DNA of 33,393 nucleotides from Prevotella sp. (GTDB taxonomy: Bacteria; Bacteroidota; Bacteroidia; Bacteroidales; Bacteroidaceae): the NCBI GenBank assembly GCA_017471465.1, contig JAFUTI010000021.1, forward strand, positions 1 to 33,393, written 5' to 3'. The notes beneath the pieces are model-generated. The model saw only the letters and a program-made list of their open reading frames with translations, searched no databases and was not told the DNA's origin. Below are positions 7,441 to 16,919 of the stretch, in pieces (positions within the stretch are counted from its first letter, which is position 1; each line of letters opens with the position of its first letter). The position numbers and the translations under genes are program-made.

Positions 7441-10132
7441 CGCTGAACAGGTTGGTTTGTCCGGTTATCTCGTCGATGACCTGCTGCTCACTCTTGCCGG
7501 CATCAGGATCGAGGTCGTCTTCCTCCTCCGAATCCTCCGCAGTCTCTGGGATTTCCGCCGGTTCTGGGAAACGGACGGGCTCCAGTTCGGTGATACTCTC
7601 TATCTGGTAGGTCGTCAGCCGTTTGCCTTTGGCCTTGAAGCCTTTGACGCCGATGAACTGCTCGACGTCGATCTCCTCCTGGCCACGGAACTCGTCGACA
7701 CCGCCGTAGACCACCTGCAGACGTGGGTAGACAACGTCGGTAAGCAGGATGAGACGCGAAAGCTGGTTCTCGCCAAGGAAGTTCTGCTTGCGCTTCGTGG
7801 CTTCCATCTGGAATCGCTTCACGTAGGGGAATCCCTGGTTGTCGGCATCCCAGAGGACGGCACTCCACACCTTGTCCTGCACGTATTTCTCGATACGCAG
7901 GATGTCCTGCTCGAAGTGGTTGTTGACATCGAAGTTCGTCAGGTAGAAGTCGCCATTCTGCAGCACGACGAGAATCTGGTCGTCATCGAAGAACTCGCCC
8001 AGCAAACGTCCGTGTTCGTCGTAGTTCAGGCGGTTGACATCGGGATCGTACCACACCTTACGGCCGCCCAGCGTCGAGTGGCCGTGACTCTTCAGGCCAA
8101 TGCGGTGTACGGGGTTGCGTGTCAGGAGGTTGCCCTTCGAGGCACGTCCCTTGATGATAATCTCCGAGAAGTCCTTTTCGATGAATATCTTCTTGAGTTT
8201 CGGATTGGGGTCGAGGGTCACCTTGATGACCTCCGCCTCGCCGTTGGGGTTGGCGGTAAAGTACATAATCTTCGAACCTGGCGTGCCCTGCGTCAGGTCG
8301 TACTCCTTGTCACGCGTCATACTCGTAACGTTGAAGCGTTTGATGAAGTAGGCACCTTTCTTGCCGTCGCGGTAGACGACATTGTATATGGTACGCGAAT
8401 CGTTCTTCTTGAACACCTGCAGGTGGAGCACGTTCTTGCCTATAAAGAGCTTGTCGGCCACTCGCACCACCTTGTATTTGCCGTCGCGATAGAAGATGAT
8501 GATGTCATCGATGTCGGAGCAGTTGCACACATACTCGTCCTTCTTCAGACCCGTGCCGATGAAGCCGTCGGTACGGTTGATGTAGAGCTTCTGGTTGGCC
8601 TCGGCCACCTTCGTGGCCTCGATGGTGTCGAAGTTGCGGATCTCCGTCAGTCGCGGATGGTCCTTGCCGTACTTGTCCTTGAGGAACTGGAACCATGAGG
8701 CGGTCACCTCTACCAGGTTCTCCAGGTCGTGGTCTATCTGGTCTATCTCGGCCTTGATGCGGGCCATCAGCTCGTCGGCCTTGTCCTTGTTAAACTTCAG
8801 GATACGCTGCATCTTGATTTCCAGCAGACGCAGGATATCATCCTTCGTCACCTCGCGCACCAGCGAAGGGTAGTAGGGTGTCAGCCGCTCATCGATATGC
8901 TCACAGACAGCGTCGACGTTCGGAGCCTGTTCGAACTTTTTGTCCTTATAGATACGCTCCTCGATGAAGATTTTTTCTAATGAACAGAAGTGCAGCTGCT
9001 CCAGTAGTTCGCCCTTGCGGATCTCCAGCTCCTGACGGATGAGGTCCTTCGTGCGGTCAACACTATGGCGCAGCACGTCGCTGACGGTTAGGAACTGCGG
9101 CTTCTGGTCGCTGATGACGCAGCAGTTGGGCGAGATATTGATCTCGCAGTCGGTGAAGGCATAGAGGGCGTCGATGGTCTTGTCCGATGACACGCCAGGC
9201 GCCAGGTGTACCACTATCTCAACGTTGGCCGACGTCAGGTCATCGACACGACGGGCCTTGATCTTGCCTTTCTCAATGGCCTTCGTGATACTCTCGCAGA
9301 GCGTAGGTACGGTCTTCGAGTAAGGCAGTTCGCGGATGACAAGTGTCTTCTGGTCCAGCTTCTCTATCTTGGCACGCACCTTCAGCACACCGCCGCGCTG
9401 ACCGTCGTTATACTTGCCGACATCGATGGAACCGCCTGTCTGGAAATCAGGATAGAGCTGGAATTCCTCGCCATGAAGGTAGCTGATGGCGGCATCGCAA
9501 ATCTCACAGAAGTTATGGGGCAGGATCTTCGACGACAGGCCCACGGCAATGCCTTCGGCACCCTGCGCCAGCAGCAGCGGGTATTTCACGGGGAGCGTGA
9601 TGGGCTCCTTGTTACGACCGTCGTAGGAGAGTTGCCAGTCGGTGGTCTTCGGGTTGAATACACAGTCCAAGGCAAACTTCGACAGACGGGCTTCGATATA
9701 TCGCGGAGCAGCGGCACGGTCGCCGGTGAGGATGTTGCCCCAGTTTCCCTGCGTGTCGACGAGCAGGTCCTTTTGTCCCAGCTGTACCAGGGCATCGCCG
9801 ATGGAGGCGTCGCCGTGGGGATGGAACTGCATGGTGTGACCCACAATGTTCGCCACCTTGTTATATCGCCCGTCGTCCATGCGCTTCATCGAGTGCATGA
9901 TACGGCGCTGCACGGGCTTGAAGCCGTCCTCAATGTTGGGCACGGCACGCTCCAGTATGACATAACTGGCATAGTCGAGAAACCAGTTCTGGTACATTCC
10001 GCTCAGGTGGTGCACCGCAGCGGCGTCAAACCGGTTCACGGGCTTATAGTCGGAGTGTCCTTCGGTGCTTTCTTCGGCTTCCGTTCCTTCGTTCTGCTCT
10101 ATTATCTCGTCGTCCTTGATTTCGTCGTCCAT
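7427..10132 (-). CDS. parC: DNA topoisomerase IV subunit A (GyrA/ParC family)
   Basis: A 901-residue type IIA topoisomerase A subunit that cuts and rejoins DNA through a tyrosyl link, acting with a ParE subunit encoded elsewhere. The catalytic tyrosine is Tyr145 in AAPRYIEARL. The quinolone-pocket region is HPHGDASIGDALVQ (104-117), in which the position matching E. coli GyrA Ser83 is Ala109 and that matching Asp87 is Asp113. An acidic N-terminal 30 residues and an acidic C-terminal tail (SEEEDDLDPD) flank the core. Lack of the GyrA C-terminal beta-pinwheel box and similarity to Bacteroides ParC favour ParC over GyrA, but the split is by recall. It is the first gene of an operon with a barrel protein and a protease. 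Confidence 0.9.
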   Translation of the reverse strand: MDDEIKDDEIIEQNEGTEAEESTEGHSDYKPVNRFDAAAVHHLSGMYQNWFLDYASYVILERAVPNIEDGFKPVQRRIMHSMKRMDDGRYNKVANIVGHTMQFHPHGDASIGDALVQLGQKDLLVDTQGNWGNILTGDRAAAPRYIEARLSKFALDCVFNPKTTDWQLSYDGRNKEPITLPVKYPLLLAQGAEGIAVGLSSKILPHNFCEICDAAISYLHGEEFQLYPDFQTGGSIDVGKYNDGQRGGVLKVRAKIEKLDQKTLVIRELPYSKTVPTLCESITKAIEKGKIKARRVDDLTSANVEIVVHLAPGVSSDKTIDALYAFTDCEINISPNCCVISDQKPQFLTVSDVLRHSVDRTKDLIRQELEIRKGELLEQLHFCSLEKIFIEERIYKDKKFEQAPNVDAVCEHIDERLTPYYPSLVREVTKDDILRLLEIKMQRILKFNKDKADELMARIKAEIDQIDHDLENLVEVTASWFQFLKDKYGKDHPRLTEIRNFDTIEATKVAEANQKLYINRTDGFIGTGLKKDEYVCNCSDIDDIIIFYRDGKYKVVRVADKLFIGKNVLHLQVFKKNDSRTIYNVVYRDGKKGAYFIKRFNVTSMTRDKEYDLTQGTPGSKIMYFTANPNGEAEVIKVTLDPNPKLKKIFIEKDFSEIIIKGRASKGNLLTRNPVHRIGLKSHGHSTLGGRKVWYDPDVNRLNYDEHGRLLGEFFDDDQILVVLQNGDFYLTNFDVNNHFEQDILRIEKYVQDKVWSAVLWDADNQGFPYVKRFQMEATKRKQNFLGENQLSRLILLTDVVYPRLQVVYGGVDEFRGQEEIDVEQFIGVKGFKAKGKRLTTYQIESITELEPVRFPEPAEIPETAEDSEEEDDLDPDAGKSEQQVIDEITGQTNLFSDDDF

Positions 10133-10156
10133 ATCTTGTTTTTAGTTATTTCCCTG

Positions 10157-10164
10157 CAAATATA
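10157..10164 (-). promoter_or_regulatory. -7 promoter element for parC
   Basis: TATATTTG on the minus strand lies 24 bp before the ATG at 10132 and fits TAnnTTTG. The -33 box is not clear. Confidence 0.55.
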
Positions 10165-10244
10165 CAACTTTTTTTCGGCAATCGGGATAATCCGGTCGAA
10201 TATTCAGTTTTTTTAGCTTTATAACCTCGGAAAGAAGAGATTAC

Positions 10245-10275
10245 AAAAAAAGCCTCACACGGTATCGTGCAAGGC
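10245..10275 (-). terminator. Intrinsic terminator of tRNA-Val(CAC)
   Basis: On the minus strand GCCT-TG-CACG pairs with CGTG-TG-AGGC around a 4-nt loop, followed by seven T residues. It lies 15 bp past the tRNA 3' end. Confidence 0.85.
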
Positions 10276-10289
10276 CTGTTTGACAGGAG

Positions 10290-10364
10290 TAGGGACACCC
10301 GGGCTCGAACCGGGGACCTCTGCAATGTGACTGCAGCGCTCTAAACCAACTGGGCTATGCCCCT
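10290..10364 (-). tRNA. tRNA-Val (anticodon CAC)
   Basis: A 75-nt cloverleaf. The acceptor AGGGGCA pairs with TGTCCCT (one G-T), the anticodon arm is CTGCA-GTCACAT-TGCAG with CAC at 34-36, and the T arm is CCCGG-TTCGAGC-CCGGG. The discriminator is A and CCA is not encoded. The first pair is A1-T72, unusual for a valine tRNA, and the anticodon loop has G at 32, so the amino-acid identity is a little less sure than the tRNA call. Confidence 0.88.
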
Positions 10365-10383
10365 GTCTTTTCATTAGCGGCTG

Positions 10384-10414
10384 CAAAGGTAAGCAAATTC
10401 TTTGAATCTGCAAA
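10384..10414 (-). promoter_or_regulatory. Promoter of tRNA-Val(CAC)
   Basis: TTTG (10411-10414) and TACCTTTG (10384-10391) on the minus strand are separated by 19 bp, a near-perfect Bacteroidetes promoter, 20 bp before the tRNA. Confidence 0.85.
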
Positions 10415-10514
10415 CTTTTCCTTTACTTTTTTTCTTTCTTTAACCTTGACGCCCGTCCAGGAGTGACATCAAAAGAAATATTTACTCTGTCTCGCATAAA
10501 AAAGATTAAAATCT

Positions 10515-10545
10515 TTTGTTCTGCTCCCGACTTTTCGTAACTTTG
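10515..10545 (+). promoter_or_regulatory. Promoter of the lptB-mlaE-mlaF operon
   Basis: TTTG (10515-10518) and TAACTTTG (10538-10545) are separated by 19 bp. The predicted start of transcription is about 12 bp before the lptB ATG. Confidence 0.85.
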
Positions 10546-10563
10546 CAGCCAAAACGTGTAAAA

Positions 10564-11361
10564 ATGGAAGAAGAGAGTATAGTACTTCGGGCCGAGAACC
10601 TGGTGAAACGTTATGGAAAGCGCACCGTGGTGAACGACGTGAACTTCGACGTGCGGCAGGGCGAGATTGTGGGACTGCTGGGACCTAACGGTGCCGGAAA
10701 GACCACATCGTTCTACATGACGACAGGACTGGTGCTGCCCAACGGCGGACATATCTACCTCGGCGACAAGGAGGTCACCGACTACCCCGTCTACAAACGG
10801 GCACGTGCCGGCATCGGCTATCTGGCACAGGAGCCCTCGGTCTTCCGCAAGATGTCCGTCGAGGACAACATCCTCAGCGTGCTCGAAATGACGGGGAAAC
10901 CCCGCGACTACCAGCTAGAGAAGCTTGAAGAGCTCATTAAGGAGTTCCGCCTGCAGAAGGTGCGCCGCAACAAGGGCGACCAGCTTTCCGGCGGCGAGCG
11001 CCGCCGCTGCGAGATTGCCCGCTGTCTGGCCATCGAGCCGAAGTTCATCATGCTCGACGAGCCTTTCGCCGGTGTAGACCCCATAGCCGTGGAGGACATC
11101 CAGTTCATCGTCTGGAAGCTGAAGGACCGCAACATCGGCATACTGATTACCGACCACAACGTGGAGGACACCCTGTGCATCACCAACCGCGCCTACTTGC
11201 TCTTCGAGGGACGCATCCTCTTCCACGGCACACCGGAGGAACTGGCCGCCAACCAGATTGTGCGCAAGAACTACCTGACGGAGTCCTTCGTATTGCGCCA
11301 GAAGGACTTCCAGCTGCTCGAAGAGGAGAAGCGGCGCAAAGAGGCTGAAGAGGAGGAGTAA
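10564..11361 (+). CDS. lptB: LptB, lipopolysaccharide export ATPase
   Basis: A 265-residue ABC ATPase that drives extraction of LPS from the inner membrane with LptF/G/C. Walker [10 protein letters not shown] is at 40-48, the signature LSGGERRR at 141-148, Walker B and D-loop [13 protein letters not shown] at 161-173, and the switch motif is ITDHN. The LptB-type phrases [18 protein letters not shown] and [10 protein letters not shown] support the assignment over other ABC ATPases. A charged tail of about 20 residues ([13 protein letters not shown]) extends beyond the usual end. The ATG at 10564 is chosen because an upstream in-frame extension would include the promoter. mlaE follows after 2 bp. 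Confidence 0.93.
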   Translation: MEEESIVLRAENLVKRYGKRTVVNDVNFDVRQGEIVGLLGPNGAGKTTSFYMTTGLVLPNGGHIYLGDKEVTDYPVYKRARAGIGYLAQEPSVFRKMSVEDNILSVLEMTGKPRDYQLEKLEELIKEFRLQKVRRNKGDQLSGGERRRCEIARCLAIEPKFIMLDEPFAGVDPIAVEDIQFIVWKLKDRNIGILITDHNVEDTLCITNRAYLLFEGRILFHGTPEELAANQIVRKNYLTESFVLRQKDFQLLEEEKRRKEAEEEE

Positions 11362-11363
11362 AG

Positions 11364-12110
11364 ATGATTCTGCAGAGATGGCTGACCACCTTCGGTCGTT
11401 ACGTGATGCTGATGGGTCGCACGTTCTCCGTGCCAGAGCGCATGCGTATGTTCTGGAAACAGTATGTCAAGGAGATGGCACAGCTCGGCGTCAACTCCAT
11501 CGGCATCGTCCTGCTCATCTCGTTCTTCATCGGTGCCGTCATCTGCATCCAGATGAAGGTGAACATCGAGTCGCCTTGGATGCCTCGATGGGTGGCCGGC
11601 TATACCACGCGTGAGATTATGCTCCTGGAATTCTCGTCGAGTATCATGTGTCTTATCCTTGCCGGCAAGGTGGGTTCTAACATCGCCTCGGAGCTGGGCA
11701 CGATGCGCGTGACACAGCAGATAGACGCCCTCGACATCATGGGCGTCAACTCCGCCTGCTACCTTATCCTGCCGAAGATTCTCGGCATGCTGACACTGAT
11801 GCCCTTCCTCGTCATCTTCTCGTCGGCCATGGGCATCGTCGGTGCCTATTTCACGGCCTACGGCATGCATATCATCACCCCCGACGACCTGACCTTAGGA
11901 CTGCAGCACGCCTTCATCCCCTGGTTTATGTGGATGTCGATCATCAAAAGCCAGTTCTTCGCCTTTATCATCACCAGTGTGCCGGCCTACTTCGGCTACA
12001 CCGTCGAGGGTGGTTCTGTCAACGTGGGCAAGGCATCGACTGATGCCGTTGTCTCGTCGAGTGTGCTCATCCTGTTTTCCGACGTCTTCCTAACGCAATT
12101 GTTGTCGTAA
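11364..12110 (+). CDS. mlaE: MlaE-family lipid ABC transporter permease
   Basis: A 248-residue inner-membrane permease with about five to six membrane segments. It carries the MlaE signature region LEFSSSIMCLILAGKVGSNIASELGTMRVTQQIDALDIMG (about residues 91-130), including the EQID-like coupling motif that contacts the ATPase. It would move phospholipid between the membranes with MlaF. No MCE-domain MlaD or periplasmic MlaC is encoded beside it. It sits between lptB and mlaF with gaps of 2 and 7 bp. Confidence 0.92.
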   Translation: MILQRWLTTFGRYVMLMGRTFSVPERMRMFWKQYVKEMAQLGVNSIGIVLLISFFIGAVICIQMKVNIESPWMPRWVAGYTTREIMLLEFSSSIMCLILAGKVGSNIASELGTMRVTQQIDALDIMGVNSACYLILPKILGMLTLMPFLVIFSSAMGIVGAYFTAYGMHIITPDDLTLGLQHAFIPWFMWMSIIKSQFFAFIITSVPAYFGYTVEGGSVNVGKASTDAVVSSSVLILFSDVFLTQLLS

Positions 12111-12117
12111 ATAAAGC

Positions 12118-12891
12118 ATGATTGAAGTCAAGAACCTATACAAATCCTTCGACGGCAAGGAGGTGCTGAAGGACATCAGCACCGTCTTCGAGGACGGCAA
12201 GATTAACCTCATCATCGGACAGTCGGGCTCGGGCAAGACCGTCCTCATCAAGAACCTCGTTGGACTGCTGGAGCCTACCAGCGGACAGATACTGTACGAC
12301 GGCCGCGACTTCGTGGCCATGACGAAGCAGGAGAAGATACACATGCGCCGCGAGATGGGTATGATCTTCCAGTCGGCAGCACTCTTCGACTCGTCGACAG
12401 TCCTTGAGAACGTGATGTTCCCCCTCGACATGTTCTCGAACATGACACTTCGCGAGCGGCAGAGGCGCGCCATGGACTGCCTGGACCGTGTCAACCTTGT
12501 CGGTGCCGAGCAGAAATACCCCGGCGAGATCAGCGGCGGCATGCAGAAGCGCGTCGCCATCGCCCGTGCCATCGTCATGAACCCCAAGTACCTCTTCTGC
12601 GACGAGCCTAACTCCGGCCTCGACCCGAAGACGTCGCTCGTCATCGACGACCTGCTCCACGGCATCACCCGTGAGTTTGGTATGACCACCATCATCAACA
12701 CCCACGACATGAACTCCGTCATGGGCATCGGCGAGAATATCATCTTCATCTATGAAGGTCACAAGGAGTGGCAGGGACAGAGCAGCCAGATTATGGAGTC
12801 GACAAACGAGCGACTCACTGACTTCATCTTCGCCAGCAACCTGCAGAAGAAGATGCGCGACGCCGTCATCGCCAACGGCTTAAAGATATAA
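12118..12891 (+). CDS. mlaF: MlaF-family lipid ABC transporter ATPase
   Basis: A 257-residue ABC ATPase partner of MlaE. Walker A GQSGSGKT is at 34-41, the signature ISGGMQKR at 138-145, and Walker B with D-loop CDEPNSGLDP at 161-170. The signature ISGGMQKR and the MIFQSAALFDSSTVLENV stretch are typical of MlaF. It ends the operon, and its stop codon is 1 bp from the stop of the convergent lipoprotein gene, leaving no space for a terminator between the two coding regions. Confidence 0.93.
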   Translation: MIEVKNLYKSFDGKEVLKDISTVFEDGKINLIIGQSGSGKTVLIKNLVGLLEPTSGQILYDGRDFVAMTKQEKIHMRREMGMIFQSAALFDSSTVLENVMFPLDMFSNMTLRERQRRAMDCLDRVNLVGAEQKYPGEISGGMQKRVAIARAIVMNPKYLFCDEPNSGLDPKTSLVIDDLLHGITREFGMTTIINTHDMNSVMGIGENIIFIYEGHKEWQGQSSQIMESTNERLTDFIFASNLQKKMRDAVIANGLKI

Positions 12892-12892
12892 G

Positions 12893-13297
12893 TTATTTCA
12901 TCCGCCAGCGGCCGTCGCCGGTGTCAACCATCGGGACAACAATTTCCTCCTGCGTAGAATCGCCGAAACAGATGAGAAGGAAGACGCTGGTGTAGCCGTC
13001 GAGGCTGTCGGTGCGCACGTTGGAGATGCTGACGGCAGTGATGCCGCCATGCTTCGCCTGCTGCTGAGCCATAAACTGCCGATACCCCGTGAGCAGCTGT
13101 TCACGGTAGTCTTCCGGCAGGGAGTCGGCCCCTACCCTGCCCTCAAGGAAGTGGTCGTACTCGCCGGCAAGCAGATGACGGTAGTAGCCCTCGGCAGCCA
13201 GTGCCGCCTGCTGCTCTTTGGTAGGATTGCTGCAGGCAATCCCCAATCCAAGAAAGACTAGCAATACTAGAAATACCAGATAAACCAGCTTCTTCAT
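12893..13297 (-). CDS. Small lipoprotein, NTF2/DUF4878-like
   Basis: A 134-residue predicted lipoprotein with a long hydrophobic signal and lipobox GIAC (Cys22). The mature part, with [19 protein letters not shown], a run of helices and then strands ending in [12 protein letters not shown], has the layout of small cone-shaped NTF2-like or DUF4878 domains; this is a fold-level guess. Its ATG overlaps the der stop codon by 4 bp, so it is translated behind der. It faces mlaF tail to tail. Confidence 0.8.
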   Translation of the reverse strand: MKKLVYLVFLVLLVFLGLGIACSNPTKEQQAALAAEGYYRHLLAGEYDHFLEGRVGADSLPEDYREQLLTGYRQFMAQQQAKHGGITAVSISNVRTDSLDGYTSVFLLICFGDSTQEEIVVPMVDTGDGRWRMK

Positions 13298-14607
13298 TTC
13301 TGACGGATGAAGACGTTGATGGGCGTACCCGTAAGCGTCCAGTTCTCGCGGATCTTGTTCTCAAGGAAGCGCTTGTATGACTCCTTGACATACTGCGGCA
13401 GGTTGGCGTAGAACACGAAGGTAGGAATCTGCGTATCGGGAACCTGCGCCACATATTTGATCTTGATATACTTTCCCTTGATGGAAGGCGGCGGCGTGGC
13501 CTCGATGAGCGGCAGCATCACCTCGTTGAGCTTCGTTGTGCCGATACGCGCCTTACGGTTCAGATAGACGTCCTTGGCAGTCTCCAGAACCTTGAAGATG
13601 CGCTGCTTCGTCAGTGCCGAGGCGAAGATGATGGGGAAGTCAACGAATGGTGCCATACGCTGACGGATGGCCGTCTCAAAGGTCTTGATCACCTCCTGCG
13701 ACTTATCCTCGACGAGGTCCCACTTGTTGACGACGACGACCAACGACTTCGAGTTCTTCTGAATCAGCTGGAAGATATTCATATCCTGGGCCTCGATGCC
13801 GCGTGTGGCGTCGATCATGAGGATGCAGACGTCGCTGTTCTCGATGGAGCGGATGCTACGCATGACGCTATAGAACTCCAGGTCCTCCGAGACCTTGTTC
13901 TTACGGCGGATGCCGGCAGTGTCGACGAGGTAGAAGTCGAAGCCGAACTTGTCGTAGCGTGTGTAGATGCTGTCGCGGGTGGTGCCGGCAATGTCGGTGA
14001 CGATATGGCGGTCCTCGCCGATGAAGGCGTTGATGAGCGACGACTTGCCAGCATTAGGGCGACCGACGACGGCAAAGCGGGGAATACCGTCCTCGGTGTC
14101 GTCCTTCGACTTCTCGGGCAGGATCTCCAGCACCTTGTCAAGCAGGTCGCCGGTACCGCTGCCGGTGGCAGCACTGATACAGTAGGGATCGCCCAGTCCG
14201 AGCTTGAAGAAGTCGTACTGATAGTACAGGTCCTTACCGTCGTCGGCCTTGTTGGCCACGAGGATGACGGGAAGCTTGGCACGCCGTAGGATCTGGGCCA
14301 CGTCCATATCCCAATCGGTGACACCGTTCTTGATGTCGCAGAGGAACAGCACGAGGTCGGCCTCCTCGGTGGCTACGAGCACCTGCTTGCGGATCTCCTC
14401 CTCAAAGATGTCGTCGCTGTTGACGACCCATCCGCCGGTATCGACGACGGAGAACTCGCGTCCACACCATTCACACTTACCATACTGGCGGTCACGGGTC
14501 GTACCGGCCTCGTCGCTGACGATGGCCTGACGGGAGTTGGTGAGACGGTTGAACAAGGTGGACTTGCCTACGTTAGGGCGTCCTACTATCGCTACTAAAT
14601 TTCCCAT
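13294..14607 (-). CDS. der: Der (EngA), double-GTPase ribosome assembly factor
   Basis: A 437-residue protein with two tandem GTPase domains and a KH-like end, needed for maturation of the 50S subunit. The first P-loop GRPNVGKST is at 9-17 with DTGG at 56-59 and NKAD at 119-122. The second P-loop GRPNAGKSS is at 182-190 with DTAG and NKWD later. The C-terminal 90 residues ([27 protein letters not shown]) match the Der KH-like domain. Length and start are standard. It is the sixth gene of the DUF177 operon but is separated from era by a secreted-protein gene. Confidence 0.97.
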   Translation of the reverse strand: MGNLVAIVGRPNVGKSTLFNRLTNSRQAIVSDEAGTTRDRQYGKCEWCGREFSVVDTGGWVVNSDDIFEEEIRKQVLVATEEADLVLFLCDIKNGVTDWDMDVAQILRRAKLPVILVANKADDGKDLYYQYDFFKLGLGDPYCISAATGSGTGDLLDKVLEILPEKSKDDTEDGIPRFAVVGRPNAGKSSLINAFIGEDRHIVTDIAGTTRDSIYTRYDKFGFDFYLVDTAGIRRKNKVSEDLEFYSVMRSIRSIENSDVCILMIDATRGIEAQDMNIFQLIQKNSKSLVVVVNKWDLVEDKSQEVIKTFETAIRQRMAPFVDFPIIFASALTKQRIFKVLETAKDVYLNRKARIGTTKLNEVMLPLIEATPPPSIKGKYIKIKYVAQVPDTQIPTFVFYANLPQYVKESYKRFLENKIRENWTLTGTPINVFIRQK

Positions 14608-14640
14608 ATCACGTTTTTTCTTCTCTTCGTGTGTTTCTCC

Positions 14641-15975
14641 TTACCTTACAAGAACCTTACGGCCGTTCACAACATACAAGCCCTTTGCCGGGGTGGCCAC
14701 CTTGCGTCCCTGCAGATCGTAGACCTCGCTGTTTGCCGTTCCCTTGTCATCGGCAACTGACGTCAGCGCCGTCGTTTCGCCTTCGACGAATGTGAGTTGG
14801 CGGGCGTAGGTGATACCGTCCTTCGTGGTGGCACGCAGTATCCAGCGGTAGGGACCTACCGTGACGGTGGTTCCGTAGCTGACCTGCCCCTTGATGTTGA
14901 TATAGTAGAACGGCGACTCAGTGGTGGCCGTCGTGTTGGCATAAGTGCCGTAGAAGTCGTAGGTGGCCTTCGTCGTCGAGGTCTGCAGCAGCGCGGCATC
15001 GTTCTTTGCCAGCAGTGCGACATTCTCTGAGACAAACGTATAGTTGGTCACGGTCTCCTTCGGACGATAGACATACGGCATGTTGCCCTTCAGCGTGGCA
15101 CCGGCAGCCATCGTATTGAGGTAGATATACACATCGTCGCTCTCAGGTGCTTCGGCCTCGCCGGCATTGGCAATCATGTTAATCTTAAAGAAGTCGAACT
15201 TCGCCTGGTCGGCCTCCGTGATGGTGTGGTCGAACGGCAGGAACCACGCCTGATACTTACCCACACGGTCGCTGCTGAACGAACGGGTGTAGGTGACCGT
15301 AACAAAGGGCTTGTCAGTCGTCCTCGTATAGGCGACACCTTCTTCCAGTCCTATTTCCGACGTATTGTCAATCCAGAACTTGACGCTGGGTCTGGTGTTG
15401 GTTCGCGAGTAGACATTAGTCGTGTTGGTGATATCAGCCGATTCTGAGGAAACATCGCTCGTACGATTCAAAAGCGTATTAGTAGCAGAAGTATAGTAGT
15501 ATTTCAAAGTAGTGCTAGTGCCCGACGTTCTACATACGACAACAACCAGATTGTCTTTGCCATTGTATTCAAAGATGCCACCATTCTTATTGAAATCCAG
15601 TTTCTCCCAACCCGTTGTCGAACCCAATGTAGGAGAGCCGGAATAGACCAACGTGAGATTGCTACTCGACATATAGTCTGTAGCACCAGAGAAGGTGCTG
15701 CCAGATTTATGTCCCAAATAAATCTTGATAGAAGAGGTTGTGGAACCTTCTACGGCCACCTTAAAGGCAATGGCACTGATAGTACCCGCCTTATTACCCA
15801 TTTCCGCAGCGGTATAGATCTGCTGGGTCGTAGAATAATGGTAAAAATTACCATAAGGAGCAGTGTTGCCACTACTTGTAGCGTCCTCACCAATGGTCAC
15901 AGTACCAATGTCGGCCCACGTCGCCGATGCACACGACAGTGTCAAGAGCAAGAAGAGTTGTTTTAGTTTTTTCAT
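14641..15975 (-). CDS. Secreted surface protein with T9SS-like C-terminal motif
   Basis: A 444-residue exported protein. I prefer the ATG at 15975, which gives a classic signal peptide (MKKLKQLFLLLTLSCASATWA, then DIG); an ATG at 15999 would add 8 residues. Residues 25-210 resemble the beta-sandwich modules of Bacteroidetes adhesins (FYHYSTTQQIYTAAEM, GTISAIAFKV, SIKIYLGHKSGSTF). The end, VYDLQGRKVATPAKGLYVVNG then RKVLVR, is the short C-terminal motif very common in Prevotella secreted proteins and probably serves T9SS sorting or anchoring. It lies between era and der, 29 bp after the era stop, with no clear promoter. Confidence 0.85.
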   Translation of the reverse strand: MKKLKQLFLLLTLSCASATWADIGTVTIGEDATSSGNTAPYGNFYHYSTTQQIYTAAEMGNKAGTISAIAFKVAVEGSTTSSIKIYLGHKSGSTFSGATDYMSSSNLTLVYSGSPTLGSTTGWEKLDFNKNGGIFEYNGKDNLVVVVCRTSGTSTTLKYYYTSATNTLLNRTSDVSSESADITNTTNVYSRTNTRPSVKFWIDNTSEIGLEEGVAYTRTTDKPFVTVTYTRSFSSDRVGKYQAWFLPFDHTITEADQAKFDFFKINMIANAGEAEAPESDDVYIYLNTMAAGATLKGNMPYVYRPKETVTNYTFVSENVALLAKNDAALLQTSTTKATYDFYGTYANTTATTESPFYYINIKGQVSYGTTVTVGPYRWILRATTKDGITYARQLTFVEGETTALTSVADDKGTANSEVYDLQGRKVATPAKGLYVVNGRKVLVR

Positions 15976-16004
15976 AAGCGTTTTTGTTGTTATTGTCATT
16001 GAAC

Positions 16005-16919
16005 CTATTCGGGATTATACCCAAAGGCGTCGAGCTCGCGCTGCGAGGAGCGCCAGTCTTTATCGACCTTCACGAAGGTCTCCAGGAAGACGCTCTTGCC
16101 GAAGAATTTCTCCAATGCCTTACGTGACTCGGTGCTGACCTTCTTCAGGGCGATGCCCTGGTGACCGATGATGATGCCCTTCTGCGAGTCGCGCTCGACG
16201 TAGATGATGGCATTGATGTGGATGTTCTTCTCAGTCTCCTTGAAGCGCTCCACGCGCACCTCTACCGAGTAGGGTATCTCCTTGTCGTAATAGAGTAGTA
16301 TCTTCTCGCGGATAATCTCCGAGACGAAGAAGCGGGCGGGCTTGTCCGTCAGCTGGTCCTTGTCGAAATAGGCAGGACTCTCGGGCAGCAGTTCCTGGAT
16401 GCGTCGGAGCAGCATGTCGGTGCCGAACTTGTTCTTGGCCGAGATGGGCAGGATTTCGGCGTTTGGTAACAGCGAGTGCCATTTCTCGACGATATCGCCG
16501 AGTAATTTCTGGGATTTCAGAATATTCTGATTAGTCTGCGCCCCCAGCTCATCAATCTTATTAATCAGCAGGATGACAGGTATCTGCATCTTCTGTACCT
16601 TCTCCAGAAAGTCCATGTTCTTCTCAGGGTTCTCCACGACATCGGTCACGTAGAGCAGCACGTCGGCATCCTGCAATGCCGACTCCGAGAAGGCGAGCAT
16701 CGACTCCTGCAGCTTGTAGTTAGGCTTGAGCACGCCCGGCGTGTCGCTGAAGACGATCTGCATGTCGGGCGTGTTGACGATACCCATGATGCGGTGGCGT
16801 GTCGTCTGGGCCTTGAAAGTAGCAATCGAAATACGCTCACCAACCAGCTGGTTCATGAGCGTACTCTTACCTACATTGGGGTTTCCAACGATATTGACGA
16901 ATCCTGCCTTATGCGCCAT
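16005..16919 (-). CDS. era: Era GTPase, 16S rRNA/30S assembly
   Basis: A 304-residue Era protein: P-loop GNPNVGKST (12-20), DTPG (59-62), NKID (about 120-123) and a C-terminal KH domain with the GHQG loop (about 253) that binds the 3' end of 16S rRNA. The start is the ATG at 16919, giving [12 protein letters not shown]; it overlaps the fabH 3' end by 11 bp. A longer reading back to 17012 would run deep into fabH and is not supported. Confidence 0.97.
   Translation of the reverse strand: MAHKAGFVNIVGNPNVGKSTLMNQLVGERISIATFKAQTTRHRIMGIVNTPDMQIVFSDTPGVLKPNYKLQESMLAFSESALQDADVLLYVTDVVENPEKNMDFLEKVQKMQIPVILLINKIDELGAQTNQNILKSQKLLGDIVEKWHSLLPNAEILPISAKNKFGTDMLLRRIQELLPESPAYFDKDQLTDKPARFFVSEIIREKILLYYDKEIPYSVEVRVERFKETEKNIHINAIIYVERDSQKGIIIGHQGIALKKVSTESRKALEKFFGKSVFLETFVKVDKDWRSSQRELDAFGYNPE

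Noticed and set aside
7457-8698. Long plus-strand open frame (413 codons) opposite parC
   Set aside because: It is antisense to a well-conserved topoisomerase gene, is rich in V/L/E/D from complementary codon bias, and has no recognisable motif or promoter.
9800-9840. Ala109 at the Ser83-equivalent of the topoisomerase as a quinolone-resistance mutation
   Set aside because: Alanine here seems, from memory, usual for Bacteroidetes ParC, so it is more likely ancestral than acquired.
9206-10216. Plus-strand open frame of 336 codons opposite the parC 5' half
   Set aside because: A shadow of parC codon bias; it would need to run through the parC promoter and has no family features.
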